Assembly (NCBI RefSeq): GCF_001027925.1
Contig: NZ_LECT01000007.1
Span: forward strand, 186,001 to 250,000
Reading direction: 5' to 3'
DNA length: 64,000 nt
Source: Rhodopirellula islandica
GTDB lineage: Bacteria; Planctomycetota; Planctomycetia; Pirellulales; Pirellulaceae
Shown piece after piece: positions 39,646-47,270 of the stretch. The notes beneath the pieces are model-generated. The model saw only the letters and a program-made list of their open reading frames with translations. It ran no database searches and was not told where the DNA came from. Numbering within the stretch: position 1 is the stretch's first letter; each line of letters opens with the position of its first letter. The translations under genes and the position numbers were made by a program.

Positions 39646-39653
39646 TTCCACTC

Positions 39654-40391
39654 TCAAACCACTCCCCCATTGGCACGCAGCGTTTGACCATTCACCCAAG
39701 CCCCATCTGGCCCCGCCAGAAAGGAAATCACGGACGCGATGTCGCTGGGTTGGCCGAGTCGTTCCAACGGCGACATGTTGGTCAAGCGATCGATCAATTC
39801 GTCCGATTTGTCATCTAGGAAAAGCTTGGTCGCGGTCGGACCAGGCGCGACGGAATTGACCGTGATCTGGCGCCCTCTCAGTTCGTTCGCCAGGACAGCC
39901 GACATGGCCTCCACGGCCGCTTTGGTTGCTGAGTAGACACCGTAGTTCGGCATCCGCAATCCAATCACACTGGACGATAAATTGATCACCCGTCCGCCAT
40001 CACGAAGTCGACGGGACGCTTCTCGCATCGTGTGAAAGCAACCTTTCAGATTGATATCCACCAATCGATCAAAGTCCTCGTCGGAAAACTCCGCCAGCGG
40101 TTGCATCTTCAGAACGCCAGCGTTGTTGACCAACACGTCCACCCCGCCGAACGACTCCGTCGCGAAATCAAAGAGTTTCTCGACCGCGTCCGAGTCGCTC
40201 ACATCGGCTTGAAATGACTCTGCCGAACCACCCGCTTCTGTGATTCGCTCGGTCAGTTCGTCCGCCGCCTGGGAACTGCTCGCGTAGTTGATCACCACCG
40301 AGAATCCATCGCTCGCCAATCGTTCGGCAATCGCCGCACCGATTCCCCGCGAACCACCGGTGACAATGGCAACCTTCTTCGTTTCGTTCAT
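39654..40391 (-). CDS. Short-chain dehydrogenase/reductase, FabG-like
   Basis: 245 residues from ATG 40391, with AGGAG eight bases upstream. Classical SDR: TGGSRGIG cofactor motif (11-18), NNAG (89-92), catalytic Ser140 region (INLSSS), Tyr153 and Lys157 in YSATK, and ITVNSVAPGPTAT for the C-terminal cofactor contact. It reduces a carbonyl with NAD(P)H; substrate unknown. FabG-like sequence alone does not prove a role in fatty acid synthesis. It is transcribed in the same direction as the WD40 and lactonase genes, 96 bp after the WD40 gene. Confidence 0.9.
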   Translation of the reverse strand: MNETKKVAIVTGGSRGIGAAIAERLASDGFSVVINYASSSQAADELTERITEAGGSAESFQADVSDSDAVEKLFDFATESFGGVDVLVNNAGVLKMQPLAEFSDEDFDRLVDINLKGCFHTMREASRRLRDGGRVINLSSSVIGLRMPNYGVYSATKAAVEAMSAVLANELRGRQITVNSVAPGPTATKLFLDDKSDELIDRLTNMSPLERLGQPSDIASVISFLAGPDGAWVNGQTLRANGGVV

Positions 40392-40487
40392 GCAAAGGAC
40401 TCCTGCTTGCGTTCATGTCGTAGCTGTGTGTTCCATTCAGCAATGACCATCCACCGAACCGGAACGCCACCGTCCCCCAATCCAAGA

Positions 40488-42629
40488 TCATTGATGGAGA
40501 CGAGGCGGTGTCTCGATCACTGGAACACCCACCGCGTCAATCGTTTGAAAAAATTCTTTGAGCGAGTAAAGACGCATGGATTCTTGCCCGTCGTAGCCGC
40601 CCACCGCAATCAGCGTTTCGGTTTTGGCGTCGTAGTCGATGTCGCGTACAGGCCTCAACAAGTGTTCCGGCAATGGTTCCAACCTGGCAAGTTCCATCCC
40701 CGTCTCCAAGTCGATGCACAGCACACTGCCTTTGTAGGTCCCAACAAACAAGTGCTTTGAATCAAACAGACGCAGCACGTGGATTCCACCACGCCCACCC
40801 ACCTCATACGTTTTCAGCAATCGCAATTGGTCATCGAACAATTGCACCACGCCGGTCATGCCACCCGTAACGATCCGCGATCCGTCAGGGCTGACTTCCA
40901 CACAACTGTAGATGTCGGGCGATTGAACTCGATTGAGCTGCTTCGCATCTTTGACGGACCATCGCGTCAACACGCCGATATGATCGGAGAGTCGACCTTG
41001 ATGCCCGTTCGAAAGCAAGGTTGCTGCGTCAGGATCAAAACGCACCCGGCGAATGTCTTCGTCTAAATTCGCTGTGCGAGAAACCTCCCGTCCGGTCGGA
41101 AGATCCATGACTCGCAAAACGGAATTCCGACCGCTGGCGACCGCCAACCACTTGGAATCGCGGGAGATATCCAGCGCATTGACTCGACTCCCCAGGTTCG
41201 ACTTCCAGAGCGGGTTTCCATTTCCCTGGCGATGAACCAGGACCTCTCCCGACGCATAACCGCGCGCACTGAACTGGCCATCAGGAGAAACCATGGCGGT
41301 GACCAGCTTGCCGCGACCTGGCTCGAGCAGCGTCGCCTTTTGCAGACGTTTTCCCTGCAGATCAACTCGTTCAATCGTGCCCAGTTTCGCGACCACCGCG
41401 ATTTCGTCTTTTCCTGGAACAAACCGAACCCCATGGACCGCTTTGTTGTTCCAGGCTCGCGGCCGAGCAAACGCGGGAACGAATCGATCCGCGGGTACCT
41501 GCACATCCAACACAACAACATCCGGTCCGGCTCCCGCTACCACCAAACGCTGTGGGTCGTCGGTCAACTCCATCGCCGCGACCAATTCCAAACCCACCTC
41601 TCGATCGTTGATGTGCTGTCCACGGGCAAGATCCCAGACACGAATGCGGTCTCGAAAACATCCGCTCAGCAACGTCTTGCCCGTTTTTGAAAAGCAAAGA
41701 TTGGTGACCCTGTTGGGATGCTTCCACCAACGAAATTTCTCACTGCCGTCCGCGGTCAAGTGAACAGTGATGGATCCATCATCCCACCCCAATGCCACCC
41801 GATCACCATTGGGCGACACTCGGACAGCACTGATGGCGTTCAGCCCGTTGGAGTCTGCCGTGAATGGCTCTTCGCTGACGACGTCACCTGCTTGTTTTTT
41901 CTCCGCTTGGCCAACAACGCTCGCCGGAAAACGGTGAACCTGCCAGACGTTCGGTTGTGAAACCACCACCGCCACATTGGCATCCCGACTGACCGACAAC
42001 AAGGAACAGGGCATCTCCAGCGAGACCTCCTGCGTCTCGTGCCATCGATCATCTTCCTGTTCCCAAACCCGCAACGTGGTTCCTTCGGAAAGCCCAATGA
42101 GCCGACCGTCATCGCTCCCCACGCCAATCGCGAGCACCTGGTCAATGGGAGCCAACTCCTGAACCTTCTCGCCGGTGCTGGTGGACCACAGAAGCAGCCG
42201 ACCTTCGACATCCAGAGACGCCAGAAACTTCCCCCCACTGAGAAACTGAAGACCGCGGACAATCGTGTGGTGCTCACCGATCATCTCTTGCTGCACTTCG
42301 GGTTCGCCGGTGCGGCGCAGCAAGACTTGGCCTGCGGCGTTGCCGGTGGCCATCCATTTTGCATCTTGCGAGAAGGCGACTGCGATGACCGCTTTGTCGT
42401 CTGCGGCTCCCAAAGCCGGTTGCACGTAACCCGGCAGTTCAAGACTTCGGCGAGTGAACTCCACCGGTTCCCGCCACTTGACCGTCCCAGGCACGCCTCC
42501 ACCCGTGAGGCTTTCACCGGGAGACTCGTCTGCGAAACCGCCATCTGACATGCCGAGCAAACAGGCGATGGACATGACCAGGCAGGGCCCAATCAACAGC
42601 CCCCCAATACAACTCGGAAGTCTCATCAT
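40488..42629 (-). CDS. Secreted WD40-repeat protein
   Basis: 713 residues, start ATG 42629 with GAGGG just upstream. The N-terminal signal peptide (IGGLLIGPCLVMSIACLLG, about 8-26) indicates export. The body holds about a dozen WD40 repeats with the GH..D..I/LLSG..D..IRVWD pattern: LLLWSTSTGE, LISGCFRDRIRVWDL, LAVASGRNSVLRVMDL, RIVTGGMTGVVQLFD. Two seven-bladed propellers are plausible. Such proteins are usually binding platforms; the partner is unknown. It is 72 bp after the lactonase gene, with a hairpin in the gap. Confidence 0.85.
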   Translation of the reverse strand: MMRLPSCIGGLLIGPCLVMSIACLLGMSDGGFADESPGESLTGGGVPGTVKWREPVEFTRRSLELPGYVQPALGAADDKAVIAVAFSQDAKWMATGNAAGQVLLRRTGEPEVQQEMIGEHHTIVRGLQFLSGGKFLASLDVEGRLLLWSTSTGEKVQELAPIDQVLAIGVGSDDGRLIGLSEGTTLRVWEQEDDRWHETQEVSLEMPCSLLSVSRDANVAVVVSQPNVWQVHRFPASVVGQAEKKQAGDVVSEEPFTADSNGLNAISAVRVSPNGDRVALGWDDGSITVHLTADGSEKFRWWKHPNRVTNLCFSKTGKTLLSGCFRDRIRVWDLARGQHINDREVGLELVAAMELTDDPQRLVVAGAGPDVVVLDVQVPADRFVPAFARPRAWNNKAVHGVRFVPGKDEIAVVAKLGTIERVDLQGKRLQKATLLEPGRGKLVTAMVSPDGQFSARGYASGEVLVHRQGNGNPLWKSNLGSRVNALDISRDSKWLAVASGRNSVLRVMDLPTGREVSRTANLDEDIRRVRFDPDAATLLSNGHQGRLSDHIGVLTRWSVKDAKQLNRVQSPDIYSCVEVSPDGSRIVTGGMTGVVQLFDDQLRLLKTYEVGGRGGIHVLRLFDSKHLFVGTYKGSVLCIDLETGMELARLEPLPEHLLRPVRDIDYDAKTETLIAVGGYDGQESMRLYSLKEFFQTIDAVGVPVIETPPRLHQ

Positions 42630-42658
42630 TGCACCCTCTATCGGTGACGCGGTTCGAC

Positions 42659-42686
42659 CGAGGGCTCAGGTCCGCTTGAGCCCTCG
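42659..42686 (-). terminator. Hairpin after the lactonase gene
   Basis: CGAGGGCTCA (42659-42668) pairs perfectly with TGAGCCCTCG (42677-42686) around an 8-nt loop, between the lactonase stop and the WD40 start. No U-tract follows on the minus strand, so termination would be partial at best. Confidence 0.5.
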
Positions 42687-42701
42687 ATCTGTTGATCCCA
42701 G

Positions 42702-43892
42702 CTACTTGCTGAACAGCACGCAAATGGGCGTGGGAACCTGTTGGGTTTGACGTGTGAAGGTCAGTTCGCCAGTGTCCCCGTCGACTTCAAAGACCGTGGC
42801 AGTGTGGCTGTCTCGGCCCGCTGCAATCAACCAGCGACCGCTGGGATCGAGGTTGAAGTTTCGAGGCCAACCGCCGCGAATGGCTTCGACTTCCACCAAT
42901 TGCATTTCACCGGAGTCATCCACACGAAAGACCGAAATGCTGTCGTGGCCACGGTTCGCGGAATAAACAAACTTGCCGGACGGGTGCACTCGAATTTCAG
43001 AAGCACTGTTGAAACGCTCCTTCGCCTTGGTTTCTTCCGACAGGGCAGGGATGGTTTGTCCGGCCGTCATCGTGCCCGCCTTCGCGTCGTAGTCGAACGC
43101 GGTGACCGACAGAGCCAACTCGTTGAGCAGGTAAATGCGTTTGCCGTCTGGGCTGAACTTCATGTGACGTGGTCCGCCACCGGGGATCCCTTCGCCAAAA
43201 CCATGATGTGTCAGACCAGGTCCGTTGGGATCCAACTTCCAAATCACGACCTTGTCCATCCCCAGATCCGGAGTGAACGCGAAGCGGTTGTCTGGCGAGG
43301 TCCCGACCCAGTGTGCATGCGGTGCGTTTTGGCGGTTTTCAACGACGCCTGATCCCGCTGGCGACAACAGGGCATCGTGTTCATGGACCTCCACGCGGCG
43401 TGCGACCGAACCGTCTTCGGCCAATTCATACAACGTCGTCGAGCCACCGCCGTACTGCGCCGACAACAGAACCGATCCGGTGCGATCGGTCGCCAGGTGT
43501 GCGACCCCGCCGTCACCGCTCTCGACCGATCCCAGTTCCACCAACTTCGCGTCCTTCGATTCAGCTTGCACGCGGTAGGCCGTCACGCCACTTCCGCTGG
43601 TGGCGTACAGCACGGGCTTGCTCGGATGCATCGCCAAGAACCCAGGTTGCGAGGCTTTCACTGCCAAGCTCGCCGAGCTCAGTTTGCCCGAATCGGTGTC
43701 GAAGGTGGCATGGTAGATCCCTTCACTGGCACCTCCCCGAGGGGTGGTGGTTCCGAACCAAACGTTCAGTGTTTCCGCCATCGCCAAATTCCCATGCAAA
43801 GCCGCGAAGACAACCGCGGCCACCAGGCCCCGTTTCACCCCCCACCTCGTTCGCGTTGTCACTTGCTCGTTGCCGCTCAATCCGCTGCTCAT
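42702..43892 (-). CDS. Lactonase-family seven-bladed propeller protein, secreted
   Basis: 396 residues from ATG 43892, chosen because GGAGAG lies six bases upstream; an ATG at 43910 would add six residues. A signal peptide ends about residue 39 (..GNLAMA). The mature protein matches the 6-phosphogluconolactonase (YbhE/Pgl) propeller family: GASEGIYHATFD, QNAPHAHWVGTSPDNRF, PDLGMDKVVIWKLD, GPRHMKFSPDGKRIYLLNEL, VHPSGKFVYSANRG, GGWPRNFNLDPSGRWLI. Family members hydrolyse sugar lactones, but export argues against a pentose-phosphate role; an extracytoplasmic lactone or a muconate-type substrate is possible. Confidence 0.88.
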   Translation of the reverse strand: MSSGLSGNEQVTTRTRWGVKRGLVAAVVFAALHGNLAMAETLNVWFGTTTPRGGASEGIYHATFDTDSGKLSSASLAVKASQPGFLAMHPSKPVLYATSGSGVTAYRVQAESKDAKLVELGSVESGDGGVAHLATDRTGSVLLSAQYGGGSTTLYELAEDGSVARRVEVHEHDALLSPAGSGVVENRQNAPHAHWVGTSPDNRFAFTPDLGMDKVVIWKLDPNGPGLTHHGFGEGIPGGGPRHMKFSPDGKRIYLLNELALSVTAFDYDAKAGTMTAGQTIPALSEETKAKERFNSASEIRVHPSGKFVYSANRGHDSISVFRVDDSGEMQLVEVEAIRGGWPRNFNLDPSGRWLIAAGRDSHTATVFEVDGDTGELTFTRQTQQVPTPICVLFSK

Positions 43893-44253
43893 CTGCGTCT
43901 CTCCGATCATGGATGCAATTCTTGCCTGTTTGGTGAGAAAAACTCGCCGAAGGGGGCATCATACCCCAGGAGGCGTGGGAGAGGAGGAAAGTGGCACGGG
44001 GCACGGGGGCACGGGGGCACGGGGGCACGGGGGCACGGGGGCACAGGGGCACAGGGGCACAGGGGCACAGGGGCACAGGGGCACGGGCACGGGCACGGGC
44101 ACGGGCACGGGCACGGGCTAGGAGCTAGGAGCTAGGAGCTAGGAGCTAGAAGCTAGAAGCTAGAAGCTAGAAGCTCTCTCCCCCCATGACATTGCCGATT
44201 CGCAGTGGTTTGATCTAGGATGCGGGGACTTCAAACCTTTCCTGGAATCCGCT
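43893..44253. other. Intergenic region with a composite tandem array
   Basis: 361 bp separate the divergent lactonase and small-membrane-protein genes. More than half is the tandem array at 43993-44174. Promoters for both genes must lie in the flanks; none is clear. Confidence 0.45.
43993..44174. repeat. Composite tandem array of five successive 6-8 bp repeats
   Basis: Five subarrays follow each other without gaps: GGGGGCAC five times (44005-44044), AGGGGCAC five times (44045-44084), GGGCAC five times (44085-44114), then TAGGAGC four times (44119-44146) and TAGAAGC four times (44147-44174). Degenerate GGCAC units precede them. Each subarray differs from the one before by one or two bases or by length, as expected if a unit mutated and was then re-amplified. 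Confidence 0.9.
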
Positions 44254-44445
44254 GTGCTTTCAATTTCGCCCACCTATTTGCTGTACTACCTGCCACTGAT
44301 CATTGCGATCTCGCTGGTGTTTGGTGCGACTCGGCATGAGGATTTGTCGTTGATCCTGCGACACGCCTTCCACACGGCCCGTTGGATCACCGGCTTCATG
44401 GCGGTCGTTTTCGCCTTGGTTCTCGTCTTGGACTGGATGGTCTGA
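44254..44445 (+). CDS. Small membrane protein upstream of trkA
   Basis: 63 residues from a GTG at 44254. Two hydrophobic helices (about 8-24 and 44-62, LLYYLPLIIAISLVFGAT and FMAVVFALVLVLDWMV) flank a short polar segment containing RHEDLSLILRHAF. The stop is four bases before the trkA start, so the genes are translationally linked. It may be a membrane partner of the potassium regulator; this is inference from position. No family name is known to me. Confidence 0.7.
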   Translation: MLSISPTYLLYYLPLIIAISLVFGATRHEDLSLILRHAFHTARWITGFMAVVFALVLVLDWMV

Positions 44446-44449
44446 GCCG

Positions 44450-45796
44450 ATGAGGATTCTGACTCTCGGTGGCGGCACCGTTGGACGCTGGATCGCCGAC
44501 ATGCTGTGCCGACGCCGGCACAGCGTCACGCTGATCGACAGCGATCCCGAAATCGTGCGATCCATCAACAGTGAATTGGACGTGCGTGCGATCGAGGGCA
44601 ATGCCTCCCAGAGCACCGTGCTGTTCTCCGCCGACGTGCTCAGCGCCGACTTGTGCCTGGCCGTCACCGGAGACGACGAGGTCAACATTGTTGCCGCCAG
44701 CATGGCCAAGGCGTTGGGTGCCCGCCGCGCGATCGCTCGCGTTTACGCCCCCGCCTTTCGTGACCTGTCGACGTTTGACTATCAACGTCACTTTCAAATC
44801 GACAGTCTGCTTTCGCTCGAACAGCTCTCCGCTTCCGAATTGGCTCGCGCGATTCGCAACCCCGACGCCATCCCGCTGGAACACTTCGCGCGTGGCCAAC
44901 TGCAGGTCTACGAAATGGACGTGGCAGTCGGATCCGCCGCCGCAGGCAAGAAGCTGATGGAACTGCAACTTCCGCCCAGGGTCCGAGTGGGATCCCTGGC
45001 CCGCGAAGGCCGGATGTGGATCGCCAGCGGTGCCGACGAAACACGTGCGGGTGACCGAGTCAGCTTGGTCGGGATGCCGGACGCCGTCAGTGTTGCCCGG
45101 CAAATCTTTGGCGGCGAAAAACGACGTCGCAAACAGTCCAAGGTCATGATCGCCGGTGGTGGTGAAACCGGTTATCACCTGGCCGGTTTGCTGGGGCGTG
45201 AAGACTTTCGCACCGTGCTGCTGGAACAAGACGCGAAACGTTGTGAACAACTGGCCAAGCTGCTGCCTGACGTCACCGTGGTGCATGCCAACGCCAACCG
45301 ACGCAGCGTTTTGGAAGACGAAGGCGGCGGCACGGTGGACTACTTCGTTGGCTGCACCGGAAACGACGAAAACAACATCATGGCCGGCGTCGAGGCTCGT
45401 GAACTGGGTGCCTCTCGCGTGATGTGCGTGGTGGGGCGACCGGACTACGCCAACGTGGTCGGAAAACTGGGCATCGACTTGGCGGTCAGTGAACGCGACG
45501 TGGTCGCGAGGCAAATCCTGGGGTTCCTCAACGAAGGAGCCATCATCAGCCAAAGCAAATTGCCCAACGGCTCGATCGGGGTCTACGAACTGGAAATCCT
45601 GGAAGGATCCCCCGTCACCCAGGCGTCGCTCGCCAATCTGCCGCTGGCAGGCCGATGTTTGATTGCCGCGATTCAACGCGACGGATTCGTGCGTGTACCC
45701 ACCGCCAGCGATGTTCTGGAAGTCAATGACATCATCGTCGCCTTGATCGATTTGTCCGATGCCGACGAAGTCCTTTCACTCTTTCACAGCGACTGA
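44450..45796 (+). CDS. trkA: Trk-type potassium transport regulator TrkA
   Basis: 448 residues with two tandem RCK units. Unit 1: NAD-binding ILTLGGGTVGRWIADML (3-19) and acidic D-loop LIDSDPE, then a TrkA-C domain (about 145-222). Unit 2: MIAGGGETGYHLAGLLG (about 231-247), then a second TrkA-C domain (about 365-445, GVYELEILEGSPV). This is the peripheral cytoplasmic regulator of a TrkH/G potassium channel, gated by NAD(H)/ATP binding. No channel subunit is in the window; only the 63-residue membrane protein precedes it. serB follows after two bases. Confidence 0.92.
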   Translation: MRILTLGGGTVGRWIADMLCRRRHSVTLIDSDPEIVRSINSELDVRAIEGNASQSTVLFSADVLSADLCLAVTGDDEVNIVAASMAKALGARRAIARVYAPAFRDLSTFDYQRHFQIDSLLSLEQLSASELARAIRNPDAIPLEHFARGQLQVYEMDVAVGSAAAGKKLMELQLPPRVRVGSLAREGRMWIASGADETRAGDRVSLVGMPDAVSVARQIFGGEKRRRKQSKVMIAGGGETGYHLAGLLGREDFRTVLLEQDAKRCEQLAKLLPDVTVVHANANRRSVLEDEGGGTVDYFVGCTGNDENNIMAGVEARELGASRVMCVVGRPDYANVVGKLGIDLAVSERDVVARQILGFLNEGAIISQSKLPNGSIGVYELEILEGSPVTQASLANLPLAGRCLIAAIQRDGFVRVPTASDVLEVNDIIVALIDLSDADEVLSLFHSD

Positions 45797-45798
45797 TC

Positions 45799-47112
45799 GT
45801 GTCCGCCACCACCAACGCTCTCGAGTCCCACCCCAACGCTGTTGTGAACGAATCCACTTTGCCATCCCCGCACGCGTCTTCCGCAATCGCAATGACCCCG
45901 CCAACCATCGTCTTGCTTCGATTCACCGGCGACGATTGCCCGGGTTTGACCGCGTCGATCTCGGAACGCTTGCACCGATTCAATTGCCGAGTCATCGATG
46001 TCAATCAAGCGGTGATCCATCGATCGCTGCTACTGGGCATGCTGGTTCAAATTCCGGGCAGCGAAGACCCCGAAAGATTGATTCGAAAGATGCGACGCAA
46101 GAGTCGCAAACTCGGTCTGAAATGCAAAGCAAAAATCGTTTGCGACCCGGACTACGACGCTTGGGTCAAACGCCAAGGCAAATCGCGATTCATTCTGACG
46201 CTGCTTTCCCGTTCGGTTACCGCCGAGCAATTTGCAGCGGTCAGCCGGTTGGTCTCTGACCAGGGACTGAACATCGACGTGATCACGCGGTTGTCCGGCC
46301 GCCCCGAGCGAGACCCTGGCGACGAACTGACTCGCGCTTGCGTGGAGTTCTCTTTGCGAGGCGATCCAACGGACGCCAACGCTCTCAAAGCCAGTCTGTT
46401 GGATCTGTCCAACCGCTTGAATTTGGATCTGGCATGGCAGCGAGACGATGCCTTCCGCCGCAACCGACGCATCGTCGCGCTCGACATGGACTCAACCTTG
46501 CTGCAAGCCGAAGTGATCGACGAACTGGCCAAGGAAGCGGGTGCCGGAGAAAAAGTCAGTGCGATCACCGAGGCGGCGATGCGAGGTGAAATCGACTTCG
46601 ACGAGTCGCTTCGCCAACGCGTGCAATCCTTGGAAGGATTGCCTGAGAGCGTCCTTCCCAAAGTCGCCGAGCGATTGCAGTTGACCGAAGGTGCCGAACG
46701 ATTGCTTTCCAACCTCCGTCGGTTTGGCTACACAACCGCGATTTTGAGTGGTGGCTTCACTTATTTTGGCGAGCACCTTCAAAAGCTGTTGGGCATCGAC
46801 CATGTGCACGCCAACGAGCTGGAAATCATCGACGGAAAGCTGACGGGACGGGTCCTCGGTCCCATCGTCAATGCCGAGCGCAAAGCCTTGCTTCTCGAAC
46901 AACTCGCCGCCAACGAAGGCGTCGACCGCAAACAGATGATCGCGATCGGCGACGGTGCGAACGACCTGCCCATGCTCTCCCGAGCCGGCCTGGGGATCGC
47001 CTTTCACGCCAAGCCCATTGTGCGGGAATCGGCTGAGCATCAAGTCTCCACACTGGGGCTGGACGCCGTTCTCTACCTGCTCGGCGTGAGAGACCGCGAC
47101 TTGGTGGAGTGA
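45799..47112 (+). CDS. serB: Phosphoserine phosphatase with N-terminal ACT domains
   Basis: 437 residues from GTG 45799, two bases after the trkA stop; an ATG at 45892 would remove 31 residues of weak conservation. Two ACT-like regulatory domains occupy about 35-200 (RFTGDDCPGLTASISERLHR; LSRSVTAEQFAAVSRLVSDQ). The HAD phosphatase domain starts at DMDST with nucleophile Asp229 and Asp231, followed by GEIDFDESLRQRV, ILSGGFTYF and GDGANDLPML. It makes serine from phosphoserine. Tight coupling to trkA is odd functionally but may only reflect compact layout. A REP-like hairpin follows it. Confidence 0.93.
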   Translation: MSATTNALESHPNAVVNESTLPSPHASSAIAMTPPTIVLLRFTGDDCPGLTASISERLHRFNCRVIDVNQAVIHRSLLLGMLVQIPGSEDPERLIRKMRRKSRKLGLKCKAKIVCDPDYDAWVKRQGKSRFILTLLSRSVTAEQFAAVSRLVSDQGLNIDVITRLSGRPERDPGDELTRACVEFSLRGDPTDANALKASLLDLSNRLNLDLAWQRDDAFRRNRRIVALDMDSTLLQAEVIDELAKEAGAGEKVSAITEAAMRGEIDFDESLRQRVQSLEGLPESVLPKVAERLQLTEGAERLLSNLRRFGYTTAILSGGFTYFGEHLQKLLGIDHVHANELEIIDGKLTGRVLGPIVNAERKALLLEQLAANEGVDRKQMIAIGDGANDLPMLSRAGLGIAFHAKPIVRESAEHQVSTLGLDAVLYLLGVRDRDLVE

Positions 47113-47173
47113 CACCGCGGTCACCGTCAGTGACAAAACGAAGACCGGCTTTTCATACCCCTAGGAACGGTCG

Positions 47174-47246
47174 GAAAATCAGTGTCAGGTCCCTTGCCGG
47201 AACTGCCCATGGGTGCTTCGCGCAAAAGGTACCTGACACTGATTTC
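47174..47246. repeat. REP-like hairpin
   Basis: AAATCAGTGTCAGGT (47176-47190) pairs with ACCTGACACTGATTT (47231-47245), 15 bp perfect; flanks extend it (GAAAATC.., ..CCCTT/AAAAGG). GGTACCTGACACTGATTT-type sequences are common as REP-like repeats in many bacteria and are often linked to REP-associated transposases; that link is from memory. It lies between serB and the 5-oxoprolinase gene. Confidence 0.65.
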
Positions 47247-47270
47247 CCGCTCATCATTTCGTGACTCTCC

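Noticed and set aside
43993-44174. Possible CRISPR array
   Set aside because: Units are 6-8 bp and directly adjacent with no unique spacers.
44396-45676. Minus-strand frame of 426 codons opposite trkA
   Set aside because: Shadow of the two RCK units; no start signal and no family match.
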